A stretch of DNA of 25,741 bases from Paramuribaculum sp. (GTDB lineage Bacteria > Bacteroidota > Bacteroidia > Bacteroidales > Muribaculaceae): the NCBI GenBank assembly GCA_009775605.1, contig VSPV01000024.1, positions 1 to 25,741 of the forward strand. Direction: 5' to 3'. This document shows positions 7,522-15,413 of the stretch, in pieces. Position 1 is the first letter of the stretch, and every line of letters starts with the position of its first letter. A program made the position numbers and the translations under genes. Under the pieces are notes generated by a model. That model ran no database searches and was not told the origin of the DNA. It saw nothing but the letters and a program-made list of their open reading frames with translations.

Positions 7522-8487
7522 TCAGTGAGTGCGGGTGCGCGATTTGTCGGCTATGGCTGCGAAGAAGTCGCGGGCCGCGGGGGTGAGTCCGGCATGGTCG
7601 AGCGATGCTATTGCCTCGTCCACGTAAGTGTCGATGAGCTCGTGGCAGCGTGCGGGAAGGTCGAGAGCCGTATATACTTTCCTTACTCGTTCTATCTTTT
7701 CAGCAGGAGCCGAAGGCGACTCTATTTCGTGGCGCAGAATACCGTCCTTGTCCTCGGCGAGAGCTGTGATGAGCAGCCATGTCTTCTTGTCGTTTAGGAT
7801 GTCGCCTCCTATTTCCTTGCCGAACACCAGAGGGTCGCCGAAGGTGTCGAGGTAGTCGTCCTGCAGCTGGAATGCCAGTCCGAGTTTCTCACCGTAGCCG
7901 TACATGGCGCGGAGAGCGTCTTCCGATGCGCCTCCGGCAATGGCTCCGAGGGCGCACGCGCAGCCTAAAAGCACGGATGTTTTCAGACGTATCATTTCCA
8001 TGTATTCACTGGTGGTGACGTCGGTGCGCTGCTCGAAATCCATGTCGAGCTGCTGGCCTTCGTAGACCTCCATAGCCGTCTTGTTCATCATTTCCAGCAG
8101 CTTCGGCAGCGTATCGGCGGTTGTTCCGCGGCAAAGCAGGATATTGGAGTATGTGAGCATGGCGTCGCCTGAAAGGATGGCTGTGCGCTCATTCCAGCGG
8201 CGGTGTACGGTGGGTTTGCCACGGCGCATGTCGGCGTTGTCCATCACATCGTCGTGGAGCAGCGTGAAGTTATGGAACATCTCCACGGCAAGAGCCTGGT
8301 TTATCGCCCGCATGGGGTCGCCGCAGAATGCCTCGGCACTTGCCAGCGTGAGCACGGGGCGAAGCCGTTTTCCTCCGCAGGAAAGGGCGTAGATTATGGG
8401 CTGATAGAGTCCGGCGGGAGAGGCGGGAAGGCCGGGGTCGGAAATGCGGGGCTCGATTATGTCGAGGTATTCTTTGGTGGTATGCAT
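7522..8487 (-). CDS. Polyprenyl (geranylgeranyl/farnesyl-type) diphosphate synthase
   Basis: The gene encodes 321 residues from the ATG at 8487. The longer open frame upstream is Arg/Pro-rich translation that overlaps the lipoprotein gene and is rejected. Both aspartate-rich motifs of trans-prenyltransferases are present: DDVMD at 79-83 followed by MRRGKPTVHRRW, and FQLQDDYLD with Asp210, 211 and 214. GGKRLRP at 38-44 binds the diphosphate. The enzyme condenses isopentenyl diphosphate with an allylic diphosphate in the cytoplasm. The first motif has no two-residue insertion, unlike bacterial IspA. An aromatic residue (Phe74) sits five positions before it, so a C15-C20 product seems likelier than a long quinone tail, which is inference. 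It is the middle gene of the operon, 20 bp after the lipoprotein gene and 2 bp before tatD. Confidence 0.93.
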   Translation of the reverse strand: MHTTKEYLDIIEPRISDPGLPASPAGLYQPIIYALSCGGKRLRPVLTLASAEAFCGDPMRAINQALAVEMFHNFTLLHDDVMDNADMRRGKPTVHRRWNERTAILSGDAMLTYSNILLCRGTTADTLPKLLEMMNKTAMEVYEGQQLDMDFEQRTDVTTSEYMEMIRLKTSVLLGCACALGAIAGGASEDALRAMYGYGEKLGLAFQLQDDYLDTFGDPLVFGKEIGGDILNDKKTWLLITALAEDKDGILRHEIESPSAPAEKIERVRKVYTALDLPARCHELIDTYVDEAIASLDHAGLTPAARDFFAAIADKSRTRTH

Positions 8488-8507
8488 GATGGTATTGTTA
8501 TTGTCGG

Positions 8508-9008
8508 TTAATGTGAAAGCGCTTTCATGAACGTGGCGGCTGCAAGCGAGTCGGTGCCGTAGGCCTCTTTTATCGCGCCGACCAAAGCGGTGCTGTCCGG
8601 GTCGCCGGTCAGACTGACGGCGAGGGTGCGGGGCGGTGCGGCCACTGTGAGCACGTGGGCGCGGAGCGGGAGGGGAAGCGTTGCGGTGACGGAATCGATG
8701 GCGAAGGCAAACCGCGTGGCGAGCGAATCGCGTCCGGAGCCGGTGTAGCGCGCGGCCACGCTGCGTGTGAACCGTCCTGCGAAGGGATAATGGGTGTGGG
8801 AGGCACCGGCCATCCACGCCACCAGCGTCTCGGCTATCTCTTCCGGCTCAAGGGAATCCACGGCGAGGGCGGCTTGCCTCTGGGGGGAGGCCGCGGGGTC
8901 CAGCGTCAGCCCGTGGTCGGGTGGCAATATGTTCCGTCCACCGTTGCCGCAGGCTGAAAGAAACGCCGTGAGAATCACGGCAGCTGTTACTAACGCATTC
9001 GTTTTCAT
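8508..9008 (-). CDS. Uncharacterised small lipoprotein
   Basis: The gene encodes 166 residues from the ATG at 9008, which starts a normal signal peptide with lipobox LSAC and Cys20. The open frame reaches further upstream, past a predicted promoter at 9029-9059, and is rejected there. The mature part has a short glycine/proline linker, a helix (about 55-70, EPEEIAETLVAWMAG), a mixed middle region and a strand-helix end (TLAVSLTGDPDSTALVGAIKEA). I do not recognise a family. It is the first gene of a transcript with the polyprenyl synthase and tatD genes. This may reflect shared expression rather than shared function. Confidence 0.75.
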   Translation of the reverse strand: MKTNALVTAAVILTAFLSACGNGGRNILPPDHGLTLDPAASPQRQAALAVDSLEPEEIAETLVAWMAGASHTHYPFAGRFTRSVAARYTGSGRDSLATRFAFAIDSVTATLPLPLRAHVLTVAAPPRTLAVSLTGDPDSTALVGAIKEAYGTDSLAAATFMKALSH

Positions 9009-9028
9009 TCTACATGCTGTTGCATCTG

Positions 9029-9059
9029 CAAATTTAATCAGAATAGCGGGTCTTTCAAA
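9029..9059 (-). promoter_or_regulatory. Primary-sigma promoter for the lipoprotein / polyprenyl synthase / tatD operon
   Basis: On the minus strand TTTG (9059-9056), a 19-bp spacer and TAAATTTG (9036-9029) form a full match to the Bacteroidota consensus. Predicted start is about 9022-9025, giving a leader of about 15 nt before the ATG at 9008. This supports the shorter lipoprotein start. Confidence 0.78.
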
Positions 9060-9113
9060 ATGATGGAACCTTCCCGGAAAAATTGTTGTTAGATAATTAT
9101 ATTTTTCATTGAT

Positions 9114-10346
9114 ATGAGTTCTCCCGTACAACAGACCGCACCGTCGGGCACACTGTCGGCTCCGCCGAGGAACTATGGTGTTTTCGTGGTGTTCATAGCC
9201 ATTATCGGCGCCTTCTCATCGCTGGTAAACGATATGTATCTTCCCACGATTCCCGATATGATGCGGGAATTCCACACCACCCCGTCGATGACGCAGATGG
9301 GCCTTTCCATGGCTATGGCCGGTATGGGCCTCGGCTCGGTGCTGTGGGGATCGGCCAGCGACCGCTACGGCCGCAAGCCTGTGCTCCTGGTCTCGCTGGT
9401 GATTTTTGCTGTTGCCACGGCTGTATCGCTGTTCTCGCGCAATATAGTATTTTTTATAGTGTGCCGACTGTTCCAGGGGCTCGGCGCGGGTGGAGCGATG
9501 GTTCTTTCCACCTCTATTCCGGCCGACGTCTACATGGGACGGCAGCTTGCCAAGCTGATGGCGATAGTGGGAGCGATCAACGGTATCGCGCCGGCCCTCG
9601 GCCCGGTTGTGGGTGGTTTCATGGCCGACTGGGTGGGCTGGCGCGGAATATTCGTGCTTCTGCTGGTGATAGGCGTAGGCATGACGTTCTGGACCACCCG
9701 CTATAACGAGACTCTTCCTCCGTCGCGGCGCCTCAAGGTGAAGTCGATGGCTGATTACCTGCGGGCCTACAAGAGTCTTTTCGTCAACGGCCGCTTCATG
9801 CTTTACGTCGTTATCAAGGCTGTGGCCATAGGGCTTCTTTATGCCTATATTTCATCGGCGCCCTTTATCATCCAGGACCATTACCATTTCAGTTCCATAG
9901 ATTTCGGCCTGATTTTCGGCGGTAACGCTCTCTGCATGGGCGTGGGTTCCACACTCGCCCTCCGCTTCAGGGTGATGAAGCAGGGAATGGTGGTGGGATG
10001 CGTGGGGATGTTTGTGTTTGCCTGCGCCGAGGCCGTGGTGATGTGGATTGACGCCCCGTTCCTCTACTATGAGATTTTCGCGGCTCCCATGCTGCTGTTT
10101 TCGGGCATGATTTTCTCGACCGCCAACACCCTTTCCATGGAAGAGGGGAGGGCGGAGGCGGGAACCGCCTCCGCGATACTCAGCGTGGTGAAATATGTTT
10201 TCGCCGCCGTGGTCTCTCCTCTGGTGGGCCTTGGCAATATGCTCCATTCTGCGGCCATAGCGTTTGTGGTCGTCACCCTGATAGCGCTGGTGCTCGCATG
10301 GTTTGCATGGCGCCTGGCTCCACTGGCCGATATGGTGCGTAAGTAA
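9114..10346 (+). CDS. Bcr/CflA family MFS drug-efflux transporter
   Basis: The gene encodes 410 residues, with about twelve hydrophobic helices, the normal length for the DHA1 Bcr/CflA branch of the major facilitator superfamily. The first helix leads into LVNDMYLPTIPDM, the counterpart of the TDMYLP motif of this branch. MFS motif A is at about 79-89 (GSASDRYGRKP). The second half has the expected glycine-rich helices (RLFQGLGAGGAMV; GPVVGGFMADWVGWR). Family members export drugs, dipeptides or cysteine from the cytoplasm by proton antiport, and the substrate cannot be told here. It is transcribed divergently from the lipoprotein operon (105 bp apart). I see no good primary-sigma box for it, only an AT-rich stretch at 9091-9106. 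It ends 3 bp from the stop of the convergent barrel gene. Confidence 0.92.
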   Translation: MSSPVQQTAPSGTLSAPPRNYGVFVVFIAIIGAFSSLVNDMYLPTIPDMMREFHTTPSMTQMGLSMAMAGMGLGSVLWGSASDRYGRKPVLLVSLVIFAVATAVSLFSRNIVFFIVCRLFQGLGAGGAMVLSTSIPADVYMGRQLAKLMAIVGAINGIAPALGPVVGGFMADWVGWRGIFVLLLVIGVGMTFWTTRYNETLPPSRRLKVKSMADYLRAYKSLFVNGRFMLYVVIKAVAIGLLYAYISSAPFIIQDHYHFSSIDFGLIFGGNALCMGVGSTLALRFRVMKQGMVVGCVGMFVFACAEAVVMWIDAPFLYYEIFAAPMLLFSGMIFSTANTLSMEEGRAEAGTASAILSVVKYVFAAVVSPLVGLGNMLHSAAIAFVVVTLIALVLAWFAWRLAPLADMVRK

Positions 10347-10349
10347 AGG

Positions 10350-12881
10350 TTAAAATCTTATCTGCACGCCGGCAATGATGTTGCGTCCGCGCAGGCGGAA
10401 GGCGTGCTCTGTGCGGGAGAGCGTGCCGTAGTTCACATACTGATAGCTGCGGCGGTTCAGCAGGTTGTTGGCCGTGAGCGAAAGGCGTGTCTTGCCCACG
10501 TGCCACACCGCCGAGGCATCGAGCAGCACAAGCGAGGCGGTGTTGCCTTCCGGGAAACGTGTCAGAAAATGTTCCGCACCGGCGGTCAGCTGAACATGGT
10601 CGCTGGGTGTGACGGTAGCGGATATGTTTTGATGGAAGGAATGGTAGTTGGTTGACTCGCCGTTGATTTTCAGCCGTGAATATCCATATTCCGCATTATA
10701 GTTGGCCGAGAGCCACCGGCACAGGCTGCCCTTGAAATACGGTTTTACTCCGGCCGTAAACTGTCGGAACGGTATTACGGCATTATCGCGCATCGACGAG
10801 GCTGACGAGGCCGATGCATTGATGTCGAAGCCCGTCACCATTCGGCTGTGGCCAAGCCCTTTGCTGAAACCGCCGTTTACGAACCACGAATCGCTGTGGT
10901 GAAGGCGGTCGGCGTAAGTGGAAACTATGAAATCGCCTACGAACAGCTGGTTTGACATCAGCGAGCTCCGGCTATGGTTATAAGTGGCAGAAAGATTAAA
11001 AAACAGCGATTTCAACGGATTGCGGTAACGGTAGGAAAGGGTGGCGGCCACATCCTGGGAGTATTTGTCGGGGTTCTCGGCAATGAAAAGATTCCTGTAG
11101 TCGGAAAGCACGGGAGCCGTGATGTTGAGATATGCCTGCGGCGCGCCGAGGCGGTAGGCCACCGAGGCGGAGATATCGGATTTGGATGTAAGTTGGCGTT
11201 TCACGTAAAGGCGTGGCATAGCCGTGATATAGTCATGCTGCCCGGCTACAGAATAATGCAGCCATTTCAGAGCCGCCCGCAGTGATACCCTCCAGCCGCC
11301 GCGCTCGTAATCCAGCTGCGGGGTTGCGTAAAGGTTTGAGAGGAATGCGCTGTGCGATCCGTCGTTGTCAAATTCGCCGAGGCCTGAAAGAGCCGTGTGC
11401 ATGCGGTGATAGTCGATGTCGAGGCCGGTTGTGGCATAATATTTCCAGAAACGGCTGAGTTTACCGAATTTTGTTTCTGTTGTGCTGCGGAAATCGGTGG
11501 TGCCGACGCTCTGCACGGCATCCTCCTCGCCTGCAATCAGCAGTCTGTCGGGACGATAATCCAGCGAGTTGCGCGAGATGAGTGTGAAGAGTCTCTTTTC
11601 GTTGCGTTTCACAAGTTTAAGGTTGTTGGCGGCCGACAGACTTTTGCGGTTCACCCGCTGGTCTACGTCAAACGAGCCGGTAATAGCGGAGTTCGACCTG
11701 TTCCAGATGCCGGAGGCCGTGAACTTCTCTTTAAGATAATATTCCCGCTTGTTCGTCTGGCTGAAAAACTGTGCCGAAAGGTCGTGGCTCTGTGTGCGCT
11801 GCGAATTATGCTGCACGAAATCGGGAATAAGCTCACTGAAATAATCGGTGGTCAGTGCTGAATTGTAGTCCAGCCGGTCGCCCATATGGTTAAGTTTCAG
11901 ACGCATGGAGGTGTCGCCCGATTTCCATGCCGTGATTGCGTTTGCCAGCCACGACAGATTGTCGCGCGTGCGCTTCTCGGTGAGGGGGGCGCTGATTATG
12001 TCGGCCGATATGTATTCGGGCCACAGGGACGCGGTGTAGTCCGACGAGAACATGTCGTCGAAGTCATGTTCCTGTATCTCGTTGGCCGGATTCCAGCCGG
12101 TGTTGTCGGCTTTCAGTGTGACGATATTCTGGACGCGGGAAGCTATGCGCATGGTGTAGAGCGAGCCGTTGTAAAGCAGCGGTTCGGCTCCGGCTGATGC
12201 CTTCGCCACTCCCACCCAGCGGCTGCGGGCATCCTCTTTCAGTTTGAGGTTTATGCCTGCCTCCTCGGGAAATTCTATGCCTTCGAGCGCCTTGACGGGC
12301 TGATGGTTCTCCATCACCTCAACGGATTTCACATCCTTGTGGGATATGTTGTTGGTGGCGAGACCATACTGGCCTCCTACGAAATCGTTGCCGTCGATAT
12401 AGAATTTGTTGATGGGCTTTCCCTGATACTTTATTGTGCCGTCGTCCTCCACCTTGATTCCGGGCAGACGTTTTATGACGTCGATTATCGCGTTGTCCTT
12501 TGCGTTGGCATACCGGGCCACGTTGAACACCAGAGTGTCGCCTTTGGCATAGATGTCGGGGGCGGCCACAATCACATCCTTCAGCAGAGTGGCCTTCGGT
12601 TTCATGCTTATGGCCGACATGTCGGCATCCACAGGCAGTGAAATGGTCTCATAGCCCATGAAGCGGAAGGTTACGGAGTCGGCCCCGGCTTTGGGCGCGA
12701 TGGAGAAACGGCCTTCCCTGTCGGTTGACGTAAACGCCCCTTTCGATTTCACGATGCAGCCCACGATAGGCTCACGGGTGTCGGCATCCGTCACGATGCC
12801 TTGCAGTTTCCCCGGGCCTGCTGCCGAGGCCGACAGCAAGCTCAGGAGAACGCAGAGTATTGAAAAGCTGTTTCTGTTCAT
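10350..12881 (-). CDS. Outer-membrane TonB-receptor-like beta-barrel protein (GLPGLI partner)
   Basis: The gene encodes 843 residues with a signal peptide (about 1-20). Residues 25-105 form a CarboxypepD_reg-like domain (GKLQGIVTDADTREPIVGC; FRFMGYET). Residues about 110-220 look like a TonB-receptor plug (VIDVIKRLPGIKVEDDGTI, then FYIDGNDFVGG). The rest is a long series of alternating amphipathic strands ending in GVQIRF with a C-terminal Phe, typical for outer-membrane barrels. The closest idea is the outer_membrane_beta-barrel / TonB-dependent receptor group that accompanies GLPGLI proteins in Bacteroidota. There is no SusD-like partner, so glycan import of the SusCD type is unlikely. Its ATG overlaps the GLPGLI stop in ATGA, which suggests translational coupling and joint function. 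Substrate is unknown. Confidence 0.88.
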   Translation of the reverse strand: MNRNSFSILCVLLSLLSASAAGPGKLQGIVTDADTREPIVGCIVKSKGAFTSTDREGRFSIAPKAGADSVTFRFMGYETISLPVDADMSAISMKPKATLLKDVIVAAPDIYAKGDTLVFNVARYANAKDNAIIDVIKRLPGIKVEDDGTIKYQGKPINKFYIDGNDFVGGQYGLATNNISHKDVKSVEVMENHQPVKALEGIEFPEEAGINLKLKEDARSRWVGVAKASAGAEPLLYNGSLYTMRIASRVQNIVTLKADNTGWNPANEIQEHDFDDMFSSDYTASLWPEYISADIISAPLTEKRTRDNLSWLANAITAWKSGDTSMRLKLNHMGDRLDYNSALTTDYFSELIPDFVQHNSQRTQSHDLSAQFFSQTNKREYYLKEKFTASGIWNRSNSAITGSFDVDQRVNRKSLSAANNLKLVKRNEKRLFTLISRNSLDYRPDRLLIAGEEDAVQSVGTTDFRSTTETKFGKLSRFWKYYATTGLDIDYHRMHTALSGLGEFDNDGSHSAFLSNLYATPQLDYERGGWRVSLRAALKWLHYSVAGQHDYITAMPRLYVKRQLTSKSDISASVAYRLGAPQAYLNITAPVLSDYRNLFIAENPDKYSQDVAATLSYRYRNPLKSLFFNLSATYNHSRSSLMSNQLFVGDFIVSTYADRLHHSDSWFVNGGFSKGLGHSRMVTGFDINASASSASSMRDNAVIPFRQFTAGVKPYFKGSLCRWLSANYNAEYGYSRLKINGESTNYHSFHQNISATVTPSDHVQLTAGAEHFLTRFPEGNTASLVLLDASAVWHVGKTRLSLTANNLLNRRSYQYVNYGTLSRTEHAFRLRGRNIIAGVQIRF

Positions 12882-13759
12882 TTTTTCCAGTCAAGTTCTA
12901 TGTAGTCGTATGGAAGTTCTATCGGGTCGTAGGCGTCGGGCTGCGGATTCCCCGCTCCGTCGGTTACGGTGATATGACCGCCGGTGGTAGCTTCAAAGTA
13001 AGCGTATGGATTCACTTCATAACGGTGCTTGGCATCGTAATATCCGCGGCGGTCGGTTTTGTTGAACGGTACTTTGTAGATGGTGACGGGCCGGTCGGCC
13101 TTTGACTTTATGCCGATGCACTCAAAGGTGTAATGACCCTCTGCGTCTGAGGCCGTCATTATGAGGCCGGGCAGCCCGTGGAGCTTCCAGGGGCCGTCCA
13201 TAATCGGGATTTCCTCGGTGTAGAACACCGTCCACTCCCGTCCGCGGAAGCTGCACCGCGCGCTCTGGCACGCGTAGCCGAGAACGGTCGTAACCGAGTC
13301 GGTCAGCTCCCAGTCGAGGGCCGGCATCTCCTCTTCATAGCGGAACCAGTCCTGACAGATTTTTTCGGTGTGGGTCAGACGTCCCTCCGGGTAGTTCTTA
13401 TATATTGTCATGAACTCGCCGTTGCTGAGCTTGCCGTCCATTGCCGCCTGCGCAATCTGGTCGGATGAGGAACGCATGATAAGGGAATCGACCGTCAGAT
13501 TTTTGTAGCTCGAGAATTTAGAGAGGCCGCCGGGGCCTATCTGCAGCAGCATATTGTCGGAGTCGTAATTGTCTTCGAGTGAGGCCGTGGTATCCACGCA
13601 CCAGCGGTAGTCGTAGACAAATTCCATTGTCTCGGGCGCGATGGTCTCTGTTTCCGGAACTGATCCCTGAAAGATGCTGAGCTGACGGCGGAGTACTTTG
13701 CCTGATGCCATGCTTGCGGCTACACCGGCGATGGCGAGAATAAAAAATATTTTCTTCAT
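12878..13759 (-). CDS. GLPGLI family protein
   Basis: The gene encodes 293 residues from the ATG at 13759, which gives a signal peptide (about 1-19, MKKIFFILAIAGVAASMAS). The family signature is literal: WKLHGLPGLI at residues 191-200, following the typical TVFYTEEIPIMDGP run. GLPGLI proteins are exported Bacteroidota proteins of unknown biochemical role that are often encoded beside a barrel protein like the one here. It is the first gene of the operon and overlaps the barrel gene by 4 bp. Its upstream region contains a -7 box and the 11-bp repeat array shared with the two-component system genes, so regulation by that system is plausible (inference). Confidence 0.93.
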   Translation of the reverse strand: MKKIFFILAIAGVAASMASGKVLRRQLSIFQGSVPETETIAPETMEFVYDYRWCVDTTASLEDNYDSDNMLLQIGPGGLSKFSSYKNLTVDSLIMRSSSDQIAQAAMDGKLSNGEFMTIYKNYPEGRLTHTEKICQDWFRYEEEMPALDWELTDSVTTVLGYACQSARCSFRGREWTVFYTEEIPIMDGPWKLHGLPGLIMTASDAEGHYTFECIGIKSKADRPVTIYKVPFNKTDRRGYYDAKHRYEVNPYAYFEATTGGHITVTDGAGNPQPDAYDPIELPYDYIELDWKK

Positions 13760-13780
13760 AACGTTTGTTGTTTGATGCCG

Positions 13781-13788
13781 CAAAGTTA
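13781..13788 (-). promoter_or_regulatory. -7 box of the GLPGLI operon promoter
   Basis: The minus strand reads TAACTTTG (13788-13781), matching TAnnTTTG. At the proper distance (about 13808-13811) there is no TTTG or TTG, only GC-rich sequence belonging to the inverted-repeat arm. A good -7 with a poor -33 suggests that an activator is needed. The repeat array begins about 30 bp upstream. Predicted transcription start is about 13774-13777. Confidence 0.55.
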
Positions 13789-13802
13789 TGGCGCCGTTAC
13801 GC

Positions 13803-13878
13803 CTCAGGCCGAAAATAATCATTACTCAAGCATTATGGAATTATTACTAAATTATTACTCCGAGGGAATCGGCCTGAG
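13803..13878. repeat. 10-bp inverted repeat bracketing the 11-bp repeat array
   Basis: CTCAGGCCGA at 13803-13812 is the exact reverse complement of TCGGCCTGAG at 13869-13878. Pairing stops at both ends of the arms. The arms are 56 bp apart and their dyad centre (13840.5) coincides within one base with the centre of the direct-repeat array. Both predicted transcription starts lie outside the structure, so it is not an RNA terminator. It more likely acts as DNA, as a protein site or cruciform. Confidence 0.75.
13818..13861. promoter_or_regulatory. Candidate operator: four consecutive 11-bp direct repeats
   Basis: Units start at 13818 (ATCATTACTCA), 13829 (AGCATTATGGA), 13840 (ATTATTACTAA) and 13851 (ATTATTACTCC). 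Units 1, 3 and 4 share AT-pyrimidine-ATTACT. Unit 2 is degenerate but keeps the ATTA core in register. An 11-bp period places each unit on the same face of the helix, the arrangement bound by OmpR/PhoB-type regulators. Such a regulator is encoded at 15410-16090. The site is upstream of both divergent promoters. Binding is inference. Confidence 0.6.
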
Positions 13879-13907
13879 TTTTAGAACCCTGACTGATGAA
13901 AAATCCC

Positions 13908-13915
13908 TATTTTTG
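13908..13915 (+). promoter_or_regulatory. -7 box of the histidine kinase / response regulator promoter
   Basis: TATTTTTG fits TAnnTTTG exactly. No TTTG or TTG occurs 19-21 bp upstream. The box ends four bases before the ATG at 13920, so a transcript from here would be leaderless or nearly so. It could instead be a chance match in AT-rich sequence, with the true start further upstream. Confidence 0.45.
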
Positions 13916-13919
13916 TATC

Positions 13920-15413
13920 ATGGAACGACGGATAAAGACACTGTATATTGTAACGATAATAGCCATTCTTGCTTTCCTTGGAATGCAGGCATACTGGCTT
14001 TATGGACGCTATGAGTTCGCTCTCAGCGATTATGAGCGCAATCTTGGCGCAAGTATAGAAAAGTGCGTGGCCGAATATAATGCGATACGCGCGGTCAGCT
14101 CGGATTCCCGCGTGGATTCTTTCAGGAATGGTAAAGATTTCAACATTTTTTACGTCCCTTCGTTTTCGTTGAAGCAGAAATATGGCGATACGGTCCAGAC
14201 AAAGCGCACGTCAAGAATTTATACCTATGAGTTTTCGGCTCATGAACTTTTGGGAATCAAGCCCGGCACGCCGCTCACCGACGAACAGAGAACCCTCGCC
14301 ATGAAACTTGCCGAGGTTATGACAGCCGCCCCTGTCGACTCTATGATTTTCGACTCCTCGGGCGCCAGGGACGAGAATGAGGCATGGCTTGCCACGAACA
14401 ATGTCCAGACGGAGCGGAAATGTCCGTTTACGGTGGAAGGAATAGACTCCATTATGGAAAAGGCCGGGATAAAGGCAGAAGTAACTCTGGCGAGAGCCGA
14501 CAGCATGGTATGGAATACTGCGGTCGATTATCATAAATCTGTTTTCTCTCCGGCTGTCTCCATGATTATACCATACTCGCAACTGCAGGGCCTGACGGCG
14601 TGTATAGTCAGCCGTGTGAATCCATTTGACGTGCTTCCCGGAATGGGGTCTACGCTTATAATCACGCTGCTTGTGTCGTGCCTGCTTATAGTGTGCCTGG
14701 TGCTGCAGTTCTCGACCGTATTGAAGCTGTCGCGTCTCGACAAGATGCGCAGCAGTTTTGTCACTACCATGATTCACGAGCTCAAACGGCCTATTTCCAC
14801 TCTCAAGATGTGTGTGTCGGCCATGGGTATCGATTCCATGATGCGGAGCGGGGAAGTGAGGAAGGAGATACTGGCCGAGACAAGAAATGCCCTTGACAAT
14901 CTCTCGGCATATTTTTCGAAGCTCAGGGATATCACGTTCAATAATGTGGAGCAGATACCTCTGAATATCCGCAGCGTCAATCTCAGGGAGCTGTTTGACA
15001 GTGTAGCCTCCGCGGCGGTAATCCCGTCAGGGAAGACCGTGGAAATCAGAAACAATATAGATGGAGAGGCAGTGGCATCGGCCGACCGTTCCCACCTGTT
15101 CAACATCCTCAACAATCTGGTGGAGAATGCCATTAAGTATTCCGGAAAAGCGGTTGAAATCACCGCCGAAGCTTCACTGAGCAACGAGACGGTTGAGATC
15201 CGTATAAGCGATAACGGCAACGGTATATCCTCCGGCGACCTCCGGCATATCTTCGACCGATTCTACAGAGGCAAGGCCTCGGCTGGCGAACAGCCGGGTA
15301 TGGGTCTTGGGCTGGCCTACGTGAAGTTGCTTACAGAGGCTCACGGCGGCAGCATTACCGTAAGCAGCTCAGAGGGCAAAGGAACATGTTTCACGATAAA
15401 GCTTCCGCAATGA
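13920..15413 (+). CDS. Membrane sensor histidine kinase
   Basis: The gene encodes 497 residues from the ATG at 13920. Another in-frame ATG at 13896 would add eight residues. Transmembrane helix 1 is at about 7-27, a periplasmic sensor domain of about 210 residues follows, and transmembrane helix 2 is at about 245-265 (IITLLVSCLLIVCLVL). No HAMP domain lies between helix 2 and the kinase core. The H-box is MIHELKRPIS with phospho-acceptor His286 and the expected E and P. The N-box is ILNNLVENAIKYS (about 396-408). G-boxes are ISDNGNGIS and GMGLGLAYVK. The enzyme autophosphorylates and passes phosphate to the response regulator whose ATG overlaps its stop. The periplasmic domain matches nothing I recognise, so the signal is unknown. 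Confidence 0.93.
   Translation: MERRIKTLYIVTIIAILAFLGMQAYWLYGRYEFALSDYERNLGASIEKCVAEYNAIRAVSSDSRVDSFRNGKDFNIFYVPSFSLKQKYGDTVQTKRTSRIYTYEFSAHELLGIKPGTPLTDEQRTLAMKLAEVMTAAPVDSMIFDSSGARDENEAWLATNNVQTERKCPFTVEGIDSIMEKAGIKAEVTLARADSMVWNTAVDYHKSVFSPAVSMIIPYSQLQGLTACIVSRVNPFDVLPGMGSTLIITLLVSCLLIVCLVLQFSTVLKLSRLDKMRSSFVTTMIHELKRPISTLKMCVSAMGIDSMMRSGEVRKEILAETRNALDNLSAYFSKLRDITFNNVEQIPLNIRSVNLRELFDSVASAAVIPSGKTVEIRNNIDGEAVASADRSHLFNILNNLVENAIKYSGKAVEITAEASLSNETVEIRISDNGNGISSGDLRHIFDRFYRGKASAGEQPGMGLGLAYVKLLTEAHGGSITVSSSEGKGTCFTIKLPQ

Noticed and set aside
8488..8817. 110-residue N-terminal extension of the polyprenyl synthase frame
   Set aside because: It is Arg/Pro/His-rich, overlaps the lipoprotein coding region in another frame, and precedes a normal family start at the ATG at 8487.
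9083..9106. Promoter for the MFS gene (TTG ... TATATTTT)
   Set aside because: The last base of the -7 box is wrong and the spacing is 9-12 bp instead of 19-21, so I do not call it.
13818..13861. Repeat array as a CRISPR fragment
   Set aside because: Units are only 11 bp with no spacers and no cas genes; the helical period fits a regulator site instead.
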